A stretch of 42,902 nt of DNA, taken from the NCBI GenBank assembly GCA_045587545.1, contig JAZNCN010000025.1, positions 1-42,902 of the forward strand, given 5' to 3'. Position 1 is the stretch's first letter. Each line of letters opens with the position of its first letter. The DNA comes from Caccoplasma_A sp045587545. GTDB lineage: Bacteria > Bacteroidota > Bacteroidia > Bacteroidales > G3-4614. Positions 33,975 through 42,540 of this stretch are shown here, piece after piece. The position numbers were made by a program, and so were the translations under genes. The notes below the pieces were generated by a model. It was not told where the DNA came from, did no database searches, and saw only the letters and a list, made by a program, of their open reading frames with translations.

Positions 33975-34925
33975 TTATTTAAAATTTTTCATTATTGACC
34001 AGTATCTAAAATATCTACGAGGGGAACGTTTAAACACATTCATTTGCACCCCTAAATTTTTAGAGAAATATTTTTTATAAAGCGAAAAAAGTATCTCTTT
34101 ATTCTTCTTGAAAACCTCCTCACAGGGCATTATCTCTTTACATAAAACATTCACAATCTTAAACTCCATAAGTTTAATTATAGAGTTTGGGATATTATGC
34201 CCTTTATAAACCTCAACCATCTTATCCATCTCCTCTATCATGGGGATATTCCTTAAAGCCTTAAGAGTTGTGCTATTTTGGGTTACTTGAGTAGCAGAAG
34301 AATCTCTTACAAGATAGAGATATGTAATATCAGAAATTGATGCTATTTCCCTTGTAATCAATAATATTTTCAAATTCGATACCAGATCCTCTCCAAAAAC
34401 AAGGGCTCTGTTTTGAGTCAAACTATTTAGTAATATATTCTTTTTAAAGAGAATATTCCACACTGCCCAAATTGAGGTTTTAAATCTGAATTGCAATAAA
34501 TCATAAGAGTTGGTAAAGTGTGGGAATATAAAATCATCACCATTATCACAATCCGAAGCACCAGTCACAGTTTTAAAACTTCCTATAACAATATCTGCAT
34601 CACTCTCTTTTTGTTTAGATACTAATAATGATAAAGCGTTGGGAGTAATATAATCATCACCATCTAAGAAATATATAAATTCCCCTTCTGAAGATTTTAC
34701 TCCATCTATACGAGCCAAAGCTACACCTTCATTATTCTTATGAACAACTTTAATTCGTGAATCCAAACTAGAATATCTATCGCATATTGTTCCGCTATTG
34801 TCGCTACTTCCATCATCAACAAGTATCAATTCCCAATCTTCATATGTTTGAGATAATACACTATCAATACACTTTGGTAGATAGTTTTCTATATTATATA
34901 TAGGAACAATTATAGAGACCTTCAT
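33975..34925 (-). CDS. Glycosyltransferase family 2 (GT-A fold)
   Basis: A 316-residue GT-A enzyme. MKVSIIVPIYNIENYLPKCI and LILVDDGSSDNSGTI form the nucleotide-binding half; FIYFLDGDDYITPNAL contains the metal-binding DGDD (DxD) motif. The C-terminal half is less conserved and basic (FKRSPRRYFRYW), which may hold it at the membrane. It is four bases after the other GT2 gene, so the pair is co-transcribed. It would add a sugar to a surface glycan; donor and linkage cannot be told. Confidence 0.88.
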   Translation of the reverse strand: MKVSIIVPIYNIENYLPKCIDSVLSQTYEDWELILVDDGSSDNSGTICDRYSSLDSRIKVVHKNNEGVALARIDGVKSSEGEFIYFLDGDDYITPNALSLLVSKQKESDADIVIGSFKTVTGASDCDNGDDFIFPHFTNSYDLLQFRFKTSIWAVWNILFKKNILLNSLTQNRALVFGEDLVSNLKILLITREIASISDITYLYLVRDSSATQVTQNSTTLKALRNIPMIEEMDKMVEVYKGHNIPNSIIKLMEFKIVNVLCKEIMPCEEVFKKNKEILFSLYKKYFSKNLGVQMNVFKRSPRRYFRYWSIMKNFK

Positions 34926-34929
34926 ACAT

Positions 34930-35877
34930 CTATTTTCTTTTCTTAAAAAGATTTATCAAAATTTTGGAGCAAATATAAAGATAACTTTTATTTAAATCCT
35001 TATAATGATTCTTCTTCCATTTAAAAGCCTTTACATACTCCCTATTTTTTATATAAAATTTCAATATCTCTTTAATACGACACAAATACTGATGTTTAGT
35101 ATATACATCAGGTTCATTCAGATACAGTTCTTTTGAGATATTATATGTACAATTCAATTTATATCCCTCACTTTTATTGCCAAAAATACCACCGTCATTT
35201 TTCCTATAAACAGCCATACTATCCCTAAAGATGTATGCTTGTTTATCCTTCATAAGATAGTAAATAATGTGATTATCGTTAAATGTAAACTCATATTTTT
35301 TCCTTTGCTCACTCAAATACTCAATATTTTCACTACGATACATTATAGCAAGGATATACGCAAACCATGCCTCATTTCTATCTTCATTTGTAAAGAACTC
35401 CCCTATTTTAGAGTTCTCTCTCAAAAATGACGGAAGATAACCTTTTTCGTATTCATTCGTATTTTCTTGATATATATCTACCGTATGAAAACAACAAGGT
35501 ACATGAGGATTTGCCTCCATAAAATCAACTTGCTTTTGAAGTTTTAAAGCATCAATCCAATAATCATCACCTTCACAAAAAGCAATATATTTGCCTTTAA
35601 CACGTGGGTATTGATATGTTGTTGATATACCAACTCTTTTAGAATATTGATTCTCGGTCTGATAAATTGGTTTTATAATATCAGGATATTTGCTCTCATA
35701 CTCACGAATTATATCAGCAGTTCCATCGGTTGAGGCATCATCATGAATAAGAATCTCAAATGCAAAATCTGTTTTTTGCATAAGAATTCCGTCCAAACAC
35801 TCTCTTATATATGGAGCATGGTTATATGCTAATGTTAATACACTTACTAATGGTGATTTTTCTGATACTATTCCCAT
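34930..35877 (-). CDS. Glycosyltransferase family 2 (GT-A fold)
   Basis: A 315-residue GT-A enzyme. VSVLTLAYNHAPYIRECLDG and EILIHDDASTDGTADIIREY are the N-terminal nucleotide-binding motifs; KYIAFCEGDDYWID has the metal-binding GDD. This variety (AYNHxPYIxxCLDGIL, HDDASTDGT) is common in capsule and O-antigen loci of Bacteroidetes. It is the first gene of the minus-strand glycan cluster. A -7-like word, TATTTTTG (35909-35902), lies 25 bases upstream. The tail is Lys-rich (LFKKRK). Sugar specificity unknown. Confidence 0.88.
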   Translation of the reverse strand: MGIVSEKSPLVSVLTLAYNHAPYIRECLDGILMQKTDFAFEILIHDDASTDGTADIIREYESKYPDIIKPIYQTENQYSKRVGISTTYQYPRVKGKYIAFCEGDDYWIDALKLQKQVDFMEANPHVPCCFHTVDIYQENTNEYEKGYLPSFLRENSKIGEFFTNEDRNEAWFAYILAIMYRSENIEYLSEQRKKYEFTFNDNHIIYYLMKDKQAYIFRDSMAVYRKNDGGIFGNKSEGYKLNCTYNISKELYLNEPDVYTKHQYLCRIKEILKFYIKNREYVKAFKWKKNHYKDLNKSYLYICSKILINLFKKRK

Positions 35878-35901
35878 TATCTCATTCCTTTAATATAAAA
35901 G

Positions 35902-35909
35902 CAAAAATA
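35902..35909 (-). promoter_or_regulatory. Possible -7 element for the GT2 pair
   Basis: Minus-strand TATTTTTG fits TAnnTTTG at a sensible distance from the start at 35877. No -33 partner is visible and the region is very AT-rich, so chance is possible. Confidence 0.3.
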
Positions 35910-35991
35910 GAGAAAATTATCTTTTAATAGAAAAAATTAGACATAAATTTAACTTTAAGAATAAATATGAATGGGAATATTTAATAACTAT

Positions 35992-36022
35992 TTTGCCAAA
36001 TTAAAAAAAACACATATCTTTG
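35992..36022 (+). promoter_or_regulatory. Promoter of the B12 uptake operon
   Basis: -33 TTTG (35992-35995) and -7 TATCTTTG (36015-36022) with a 19-base spacer, an exact Bacteroidetes promoter. The start of transcription should be near 36028, right at the first stem of the riboswitch. Confidence 0.75.
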
Positions 36023-36024
36023 CA

Positions 36025-36192
36025 AGCGTATCGGTTCTCACCGAAGATTAAAAGGGAATAGGGTGTAAATCCCTAACAGTCCCGCTGCTGTGAGTTCCAA
36101 CAAAAGGCTTGGATTACCACTTTTACGCGACACAGCGTAATGGGAAGGTAACCAAACAAAGCCGGAACGAGTCAGAAGACCTGCCGATGCAT
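36025..36192 (+). promoter_or_regulatory. Cobalamin riboswitch aptamer
   Basis: The conserved core is plain: AAAAGGGAATAGGGTG (from 36050), AATCCCTAACAGTCCCGCTG (36069-36088), CTGTGA, then GCCGGAACGAGTCAGAAGAC (36161-36180, the B12 box) and CTGCC. The closing stem pairs ATCGG (36030-36034) with CCGAT (36184-36188). Variable arms between 36100 and 36150 form stems. It stands directly upstream of the btuB-type receptor gene. Adenosyl- or aquo-type preference cannot be told. Known function of the class: to reduce expression of uptake genes when cobalamin is present. Confidence 0.95.
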
Positions 36193-36318
36193 ATTACTAA
36201 CAGCTTTCGAGGAAAGAGCGTGTGGTGTTAATGCAAAAGGAGTCTTCTCTCCATACATACCGTAACAGGTATATAATCCGCATCAACTTCTCCCCGAAGC
36301 ACAAATAAGAGAGCGGAT
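36193..36318 (+). promoter_or_regulatory. Riboswitch expression platform with start-codon hairpin
   Basis: The 124 bases between the aptamer and the ATG hold no terminator with a T-run. Instead ATCCGC (36276-36281) can pair with GCGGAT (36313-36318), which contains the first two bases of the start codon; a small CTTC/GAAG hairpin (36286-36299) lies inside. This suggests control of translation rather than of transcription. The pairing is seen; its use is inferred. Confidence 0.5.
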
Positions 36319-38350
36319 GAAATTCAAATCAAACATCAAAACAATATTATTGGCAATTGCTACAAGCATTGCTTCATCAACTATATATGCCAATGAAGTT
36401 GAAGAGAATGCAGTAGATTCTATGCTATTGCTCCTAAACCTAAACGAAGTAAGCGTAACAGGAAATATATTCAGAGAGATGACTCCTGTTCAACGTCTTA
36501 ACGGTAAAGAGTTAGAGAAGCTAAATAGTTACTCCGTTGCAGATGCGCTACGACACTTTACAGGCGTTCAACTCAAAGATTACGGAGGCGTAGGCGGTAT
36601 AAAGACCATTGATATCCGCAGTATGGGAGCCAATCATGTAGGCGTTTTCTATGATGGCATTCAACTTGGCAATGCCCAAAATGGGCAAATTGATCTTTCA
36701 ATGTACTCTCTTGACAATATTGACGAACTTGCCGTATATAATGGACAAAAGGGAGAGATATTTCAACCTGCAAAAGACTTTGGTTCAGCAGGAATGCTCT
36801 ATATCCGTTCACGACGTCCTAAATTCAGCGAAGGCAAGAACCTGCATTTAAAAGTAGCATCAAAATTTGGTTCTTTTGCCACAATAAACCCCTCATTACT
36901 ATTAGAGACAAAGATAAACGATAGTATATCTGTTTCCGTATCAGCCGAATATTTAACCTCAAGTGGCGAGTATGACTTCAGATACCGTCGCGTTGCCCCC
37001 GACGGAACAGTTGCCTACGATACAACTGCTACACGTCAAAATGGAGATATAAGAGCACTAAGAGTTGAAGCCGGAGTATTTGGCACAATAAACGACGGTT
37101 ACTGGAGAGTTAAATTATATAATTACAATTCGGAGCGTGGTATTCCCGGTGCTATAGTAAACAATGTATGGCGCAGAGGCGAACGCCTTTGGGACAACAA
37201 CACCTTTGTTCAAGGAACAATCAGCAAAGACTTTTCAAAACGATACAAGGCAATGGTAAATACCAAATATGCCTATTACAATACGCACTACACCAATAAT
37301 GATGCAAAATTGATAGAGGTTGACAACCGATACAAACAAAAAGAGTTTTACATATCAACATCGCATGCCGTATCGCTATTCCGTTTTTGGGATTTGGCAG
37401 TAGCATACGACTATCAATTTAATGCGCTCAACAGCGATATGGCAAACTTTGCTTTCCCAAAACGCCATACAAACATGTTGGCATTAGCAACATCATTTCA
37501 GATTTGGAGATTAAAAATTCAGGGAAGCTGTTTAGGAACATTCATTAAAGACAAAACCCAAACCGGCGATAACAAAGGGAAGAGACATGCATTCTCACCT
37601 TCTGTACTCCTCTCATTAAAACCTCTAAAAAGTGGAGACCTAACCATAAGAGCCTTTGTTAAACGAAGTTTCACCATGCCCACATTTAACGATTTATACT
37701 ATACCGATTTGGGCAATGCAGCTCTTAAACCCGAATACGCAACACAGTACGACGGAGGTATAACCTACTCTCGTTCATGGGATAATAAATTTGTACGCTC
37801 ATTCAAAGTTCAGACAGACGGATATTACAACAGAGTTACAGACAAAATTACAGCATACCCCAAAGGACAACAGTTCCGATGGACAATGCTAAACTTGGGA
37901 GAGGTAGAAATTAAAGGTTGCGATGCAGCCGCCGAAGTAACCATATCACCAGCCAATAAACTATTCTTTACACTAAAAGGACAATACACTTTCCAACATG
38001 CAATAGATATTACCGATGTGAACGATAGTTACTATGGCGACCAAATACCATACGTACCTCGCCATAGTTGCTCGGCAATGGTACAAGGAGCATACTATGG
38101 TTGGATGCTGAATTACAGCTTTATATATGCAGGCGAAAGATATTCCGGGCAACAAAACGTTGCAGCAAACCATATGCAACCATGGTACACTCACGATATA
38201 TCGCTAACAAAAGAGTTTAAGTTAAAACATGGCGGAGCCTTAAAAGGGACATTTGAAGTAAATAACTTCTTAAATCAGGCATACGATGTAATTCAAAACT
38301 ACCCTATGCCGGGCATTAATTATCGTTTTACCATATCGTACGAACTATAA
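36317..38350 (+). CDS. btuB: TonB-dependent cobalamin receptor, BtuB-like
   Basis: A 677-residue outer-membrane receptor. Signal peptide (cleavage near IYA, residue 25), a plug domain (about 45-165: VADALRHFTGVQLKDYGGVG, TIDIRSMGANHVGVFYDG) and a 22-strand barrel ending in a C-terminal aromatic/hydrophobic strand (YRFTISYEL). There is no N-terminal carboxypeptidase-like or STN extension, which separates it from SusC-type receptors. The cobalamin riboswitch upstream identifies the substrate class. Next gene starts two bases after the stop. It would import corrinoids into the periplasm with TonB energy. Confidence 0.92.
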   Translation: MKFKSNIKTILLAIATSIASSTIYANEVEENAVDSMLLLLNLNEVSVTGNIFREMTPVQRLNGKELEKLNSYSVADALRHFTGVQLKDYGGVGGIKTIDIRSMGANHVGVFYDGIQLGNAQNGQIDLSMYSLDNIDELAVYNGQKGEIFQPAKDFGSAGMLYIRSRRPKFSEGKNLHLKVASKFGSFATINPSLLLETKINDSISVSVSAEYLTSSGEYDFRYRRVAPDGTVAYDTTATRQNGDIRALRVEAGVFGTINDGYWRVKLYNYNSERGIPGAIVNNVWRRGERLWDNNTFVQGTISKDFSKRYKAMVNTKYAYYNTHYTNNDAKLIEVDNRYKQKEFYISTSHAVSLFRFWDLAVAYDYQFNALNSDMANFAFPKRHTNMLALATSFQIWRLKIQGSCLGTFIKDKTQTGDNKGKRHAFSPSVLLSLKPLKSGDLTIRAFVKRSFTMPTFNDLYYTDLGNAALKPEYATQYDGGITYSRSWDNKFVRSFKVQTDGYYNRVTDKITAYPKGQQFRWTMLNLGEVEIKGCDAAAEVTISPANKLFFTLKGQYTFQHAIDITDVNDSYYGDQIPYVPRHSCSAMVQGAYYGWMLNYSFIYAGERYSGQQNVAANHMQPWYTHDISLTKEFKLKHGGALKGTFEVNNFLNQAYDVIQNYPMPGINYRFTISYEL

Positions 38351-38351
38351 T

Positions 38352-39500
38352 ATGAAAAATATAATATACATAACATCATTAATCTCGCTTTTGCTCTTTA
38401 CATCGTGTCGCGAAGAAGAGATGGTTCTCCTATCTGAAAACGAAAGCATCGAAAATGCAATAGATGCAAATGCCAACCCATACGGATTTTACCTCCTTAA
38501 CGAAGGCAATATGGGTAGCAACAAAGCAACTCTTGATTTTATGAACTTTACAACAGGCGTATATACCCACAACATATATGCCGAACGTAACCCCAACGTA
38601 GTAAAAGAGTTAGGTGATGTAGGCAACGATGCAAAGATATATAAAGATAAACTTTGGTTAGTAATAAACGCATCGCATAAAGTTGAGATTGTTGAGGCAA
38701 AAAACGCAAAACGCATAGCACAAGTTGATGTGCCAAATTGCCGATATATAGTGTTTGATGGTAAATACGCCTACGTTTCATCGTATGTAACAACAATAAT
38801 AGGCGATGTTAATGCACAAGAGGGTGCTGTATTTAAAATTGACACTGAAACTTATGAGATTGTAGGAGAGGTTAAAGTTGGCCGACAACCCGAAGAGATG
38901 GTTATAAAAAACGGATACCTATATGTTGCAAACTCGGGAGGCTATAACTCAAATAATTACGACAACACCGTTTCAGTAATTCGCCTATCAACGTTTACAC
39001 AGATAGAGAAAAAAGAGGTTGCAATAAATCTCCACCGAATGAGGATTGATAAAAACGGCAAAATATGGCTGCTTTCTCGTGGCGATTACTACACCTTACC
39101 TCCTCGACTATATAGGCTTGAGACAAATAGCAACGGAACGATAAAAAGCGTTGAAGCAACAAACCTGCTATGTTCAAACTTTGATATCTGCGAAGATAAA
39201 ATATATATGTATAACGCACCTTATCAAGGAAACTCAATGGCAACAAACATAACATACACAATTGCCAATATTGAAACAGCAGAGATAGAAGAAGAGCGTT
39301 TTATAAAAGACGGAACAGAGAGTTTAATTAAAGTACCATACGCCATAAAGGTAAATCCCTCAACAAAAGAGGTGTTTATATGCGATGCCAAAAACTATGT
39401 ATCATCGGGAACAATAACCTGTTACTCACCACAAGGCACAAAGCGTTGGAGCGTGTTTACAGGAGATATACCCTCATCAATAGAATTTATATACAAGTAA
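38352..39500 (+). CDS. BtuG-like surface propeller lipoprotein
   Basis: A 382-residue lipoprotein: signal ending LLFTSC (Cys19), then REEE, an acidic surface-export signal. The rest is a YncE-like beta-propeller with repeated strand patterns (YGFYLLNEGNMGSNKATLDF, DKLWLVINASHKVEIVEA, GYLYVANSGGYNSNNYDNTV, KIWLLSRGDYY). This matches BtuG, the surface lipoprotein of Bacteroides that binds B12 with very high affinity and caps BtuB. The immediate position after btuB under a cobalamin riboswitch supports the assignment. Binding residues cannot be checked by eye. Confidence 0.83.
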   Translation: MKNIIYITSLISLLLFTSCREEEMVLLSENESIENAIDANANPYGFYLLNEGNMGSNKATLDFMNFTTGVYTHNIYAERNPNVVKELGDVGNDAKIYKDKLWLVINASHKVEIVEAKNAKRIAQVDVPNCRYIVFDGKYAYVSSYVTTIIGDVNAQEGAVFKIDTETYEIVGEVKVGRQPEEMVIKNGYLYVANSGGYNSNNYDNTVSVIRLSTFTQIEKKEVAINLHRMRIDKNGKIWLLSRGDYYTLPPRLYRLETNSNGTIKSVEATNLLCSNFDICEDKIYMYNAPYQGNSMATNITYTIANIETAEIEEERFIKDGTESLIKVPYAIKVNPSTKEVFICDAKNYVSSGTITCYSPQGTKRWSVFTGDIPSSIEFIYK

Positions 39501-39502
39501 TT

Positions 39503-40657
39503 ATGAAAAGAATACATTTGATAACAACAATCCTATCGGCAATACTACTGATAGGTTGCCATAACGGACCCGATATAACATCAATAGGCGTTGATGACAA
39601 CTATTCAGTACCTCGCCTACAAAAACTCTCACTTGCAACAGGAGCAGCAGGAGATAGCTTTAAATGGGAGATAATATCTGAAAGCGGAGAAGTAACACTA
39701 CTATCAGAGGATAGAGAGTGCATATTTGTTGCCGAGAAGAGCGGAAATTACTCACTAATCCTCACAATAGAGGACGGCGGGGAGCAGATTATTAAAACCT
39801 CTGCAATAGTGGTCCTACCCGAAGAGGTTGAGTACAAAGCAAAAATGTCGAAAGTATTAGAATTCAACCCTGCACCAGGGCAATTTATAAACGACCTACC
39901 CGAATATGAAGCGGGAGATACAAAAGAGAGTACCCGAAAAAAGACAGAACAATATCTCTTAAATGGCAGTATGGTTTCGCTCGGCTCATTTGGAGGATAT
40001 ATAGTTGTAGGGTTTGACCACACCATAATAAACCGCAAAGGAGAAAAAGATTTCTTTTTAGGTAGTAACGCCTTTACAGGAAGTTCAGAGTGTGGCATTG
40101 TATCAGTTTCGTTAGACCGCAACAACAACGGCATTGCCGATGATGAGTGGTACGAACTTGCAGGGAGCGAATACAACAACCCCGAAACAATTAAAAACTA
40201 TCAAGTAACATATTACCGACCAGAAGAGGGCAAAACACCTCTCCCCGGGAAGAACGGAGTTGTAGATAAAGAGTATATAAAGTGGAGCGATAATATGGGA
40301 GGAGAAGGCTTTATTGAACAAAACAATTTTACAAACCACTCCCTTGAATATTGGCCACAATGGAGCAACGCCAAAGAACTCACATTCACAAGCACGCTAC
40401 TACCTGAAAACTACAGCATAAAGAGTAACGGACAATACTTCCTTGACAAATATGCATGGGGATATGCCGATAACTATCCCAACCGAGACAAAGAGAACAA
40501 CTCATTTGATATCTCTTGGGCAGTAAACAGCAACGGCGAAAAAGTAGAACTTATAGGCATAGACTTTATAAAAGTAACAACAGGACTACTACAAAACTGC
40601 GGACAGATAGGCGAAAGCTCAACCGAATTTATAGGAGCAGAAGACTTGAATTTGTAA
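39503..40657 (+). CDS. B12-locus cell-surface lipoprotein with calcium-loop motif
   Basis: A 384-residue lipoprotein. I chose the start at 39503 (MKRIHLITTILSAILLIGC, lipid on Cys19), two bases after the stop of the BtuG-like gene; an upstream in-frame ATG would lie inside that gene. A PKD-like Ig module spans about 30-105 (FKWEIISESGEVTLL, YSLILTIEDGG). Then comes a domain with SLDRNNNGIADDEWYELAGS (from about 203), whose Asp/Asn pattern looks like a calcium loop. Homologues of this type recur in Bacteroidetes B12 loci as 'cell surface protein'. It may help capture corrinoid; the role is unproven. Confidence 0.7.
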   Translation: MKRIHLITTILSAILLIGCHNGPDITSIGVDDNYSVPRLQKLSLATGAAGDSFKWEIISESGEVTLLSEDRECIFVAEKSGNYSLILTIEDGGEQIIKTSAIVVLPEEVEYKAKMSKVLEFNPAPGQFINDLPEYEAGDTKESTRKKTEQYLLNGSMVSLGSFGGYIVVGFDHTIINRKGEKDFFLGSNAFTGSSECGIVSVSLDRNNNGIADDEWYELAGSEYNNPETIKNYQVTYYRPEEGKTPLPGKNGVVDKEYIKWSDNMGGEGFIEQNNFTNHSLEYWPQWSNAKELTFTSTLLPENYSIKSNGQYFLDKYAWGYADNYPNRDKENNSFDISWAVNSNGEKVELIGIDFIKVTTGLLQNCGQIGESSTEFIGAEDLNL

Positions 40658-40681
40658 CAAACAACTTAAAAATACAATATT

Positions 40682-42457
40682 ATGAAACATCTTTACAAAA
40701 CTATCATTTGTGTAAGCTTTGCACTATTGTTATGCTCTCCGCTATATGCGGCAAAAAAGAGTATTGTATTAGACCTAACACAACCATCAAACCCCACAAC
40801 ATTCACATATAATGATAATGGGGTATGGACAGAGACTTACAACGATGTTGATTACACCTACTGGGAGTCTCAAATCTTTATGTTCTCTCACCTAATTGAC
40901 GGACCTGGCTCATCATGGGACGGCTTGGCTTGGGACGGATTTATAGTAAGTAAAAATGCAAGTGATGCCTCAGCCGAAGACCTTACCTCTACCCAATGGG
41001 GCTGTATGGCAAAAGGAGGAATATCGGCTATTGACGGAGAGAACATTACCATTGATGCCAATATCCCATATATTGTAGGATATTACAGCCTTATGTCAAC
41101 ACAACACAATCTCTCAATACTATTTAACGATGGCAATAGTTACACCCCTGAAGGATTCTATATAACAAACACCCCATACGTATATTATAGCACAAAAGAT
41201 GGATATTTTGTAGCACGAGCATTCACCGAAGAGGGCGATTATCTTAAACTTATTGCACACGGAGTTAAAGCAAACGGAGATGAAACTACAACCGAAATAA
41301 TCCTTGCCGAGTATAACGATGGAACATTCTCAGCAATTGATGAATGGACATGGTTTGACCTCTCAACATTAGGCGAAGTAACAGAGGTGTACTTCACAAT
41401 GGAATCAACCGACACTGATCCAACATGGGGAATGAATACACCAGGATACTTCTGTATGGATAAATTTACCGTATCAAAAGAAGTTGAAGACGAAGAGGTT
41501 GAAGGAATTGTATTAGACCTAACACAACCCTCAACCCCCTCAGAATTTACATTCAACTCAACAGGAGAGTGGACAGAGACCTACAACGATATTGATTACA
41601 CACATTGGGAGGCACAAGTATTCAAATTCTCACACCTGATAGGAGGCGAAGGCACATCATACGGAGGAATGGCTTGGAACGGATTTACCGTAAGCACAAA
41701 CGCAAGTGACGCCTCAGCCGATTACCTGTTAGATACCCAATGGGGCTGTATGGCAAAAGGAGGAATATCAGCAGTAAGCGGAGATGAAATTGTAGTAGAT
41801 GCAGCACGCCCATACATAGTAGCAAACTATAGCTCATGGGAGACAGAAAACAGCCTATCAATAACCTTTAACGATGGCAATTTATATACCCCCGCAGGAA
41901 TGTACGTTACAAACTCACCCTACCCCTACTACACCAATATTGAGGGTAACGACTTTGCAAACGGACTAACCAACGAAGGCGATTGGTTTAAACTAATAGC
42001 ACACGGAGTAAAAGAAGATAACTCCGAAACAACAGCAGAATTCACACTTGCCGAGTTCAAGAATGGTTCACTCTCACAAGTTACAGAGTGGTGTTGGTTT
42101 GACCTCACATCACTTGGCTCGGTAAAAGAGGTTTACTTCACAATGGAATCGACCGACGTAGGACAATGGGGAATGAACACCCCCGCATACTTCTGCATGG
42201 ACCGCTTTACAGTTAAAGACCCAATTGCAAACGGAATAGAAGAAACAGAAATTGCAAAAACAACCATATACTATGCATCAAATAACATATCCGTAACATC
42301 AGACAAAAAGTGCATAGTAAAAGTATATACAATTAATGGAGTAGAGGTACTATCGCAACCAATATCAAGCAGAACAACATACATACCAACAAACAACCTA
42401 CCCAATGGCATATACATTGTTAAAGCAGGTAACGAAGTACTCAAGTTCGCAAAATAA
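40682..42457 (+). CDS. Tandem DUF4465 protein of the B12 operon with T9SS sorting tail
   Basis: A 591-residue secreted protein: signal peptide (residues 1-23, SPLYA), two DUF4465 domains (about 28-262 and 276-510), and a C-terminal T9SS type-A sorting domain (about 525-591, KVYTINGVEVL, LPNGIYIVKAG). Each DUF4465 domain has IVLDLTQPS at its start, then WGCMAKGGISA, YFTMESTD and WGMNTPxYFCMD. The domains are close copies. DUF4465 proteins recur in Bacteroidetes cobalamin loci; a B12-binding accessory protein, BtuH, is known there, and this could be an analogue, but I could not test homology. There is no lipobox Cys; the T9SS tail would bring it to the surface instead. Confidence 0.78.
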   Translation: MKHLYKTIICVSFALLLCSPLYAAKKSIVLDLTQPSNPTTFTYNDNGVWTETYNDVDYTYWESQIFMFSHLIDGPGSSWDGLAWDGFIVSKNASDASAEDLTSTQWGCMAKGGISAIDGENITIDANIPYIVGYYSLMSTQHNLSILFNDGNSYTPEGFYITNTPYVYYSTKDGYFVARAFTEEGDYLKLIAHGVKANGDETTTEIILAEYNDGTFSAIDEWTWFDLSTLGEVTEVYFTMESTDTDPTWGMNTPGYFCMDKFTVSKEVEDEEVEGIVLDLTQPSTPSEFTFNSTGEWTETYNDIDYTHWEAQVFKFSHLIGGEGTSYGGMAWNGFTVSTNASDASADYLLDTQWGCMAKGGISAVSGDEIVVDAARPYIVANYSSWETENSLSITFNDGNLYTPAGMYVTNSPYPYYTNIEGNDFANGLTNEGDWFKLIAHGVKEDNSETTAEFTLAEFKNGSLSQVTEWCWFDLTSLGSVKEVYFTMESTDVGQWGMNTPAYFCMDRFTVKDPIANGIEETEIAKTTIYYASNNISVTSDKKCIVKVYTINGVEVLSQPISSRTTYIPTNNLPNGIYIVKAGNEVLKFAK

Positions 42458-42505
42458 AATACTGTTAGAATAATAGATAAAAATAGAGCCAACTCTATTT
42501 AAAGA

Positions 42506-42538
42506 AACCCCAAAAGTTTTTGCCAAACTTTTGGGGTT
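42506..42538 (+). terminator. Terminator of the B12 operon (bidirectional)
   Basis: AACCCCAAAAGTTT (42506-42519) and AAACTTTTGGGGTT (42525-42538) form a perfect 14-bp stem with a five-base loop, 48 bases past the stop. Plus-strand follow-on ACTTTATACTTTT and minus-strand TCTTT are both T-rich, so it can act both ways. Confidence 0.85.
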
Positions 42539-42540
42539 AC

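Noticed and set aside
39380..39502. Upstream start for the B12-locus lipoprotein
   Set aside because: It would overlap the BtuG-like gene by 121 bases and bury the lipoprotein signal; the ATG at 39503 follows the stop by two bases and starts a proper signal.
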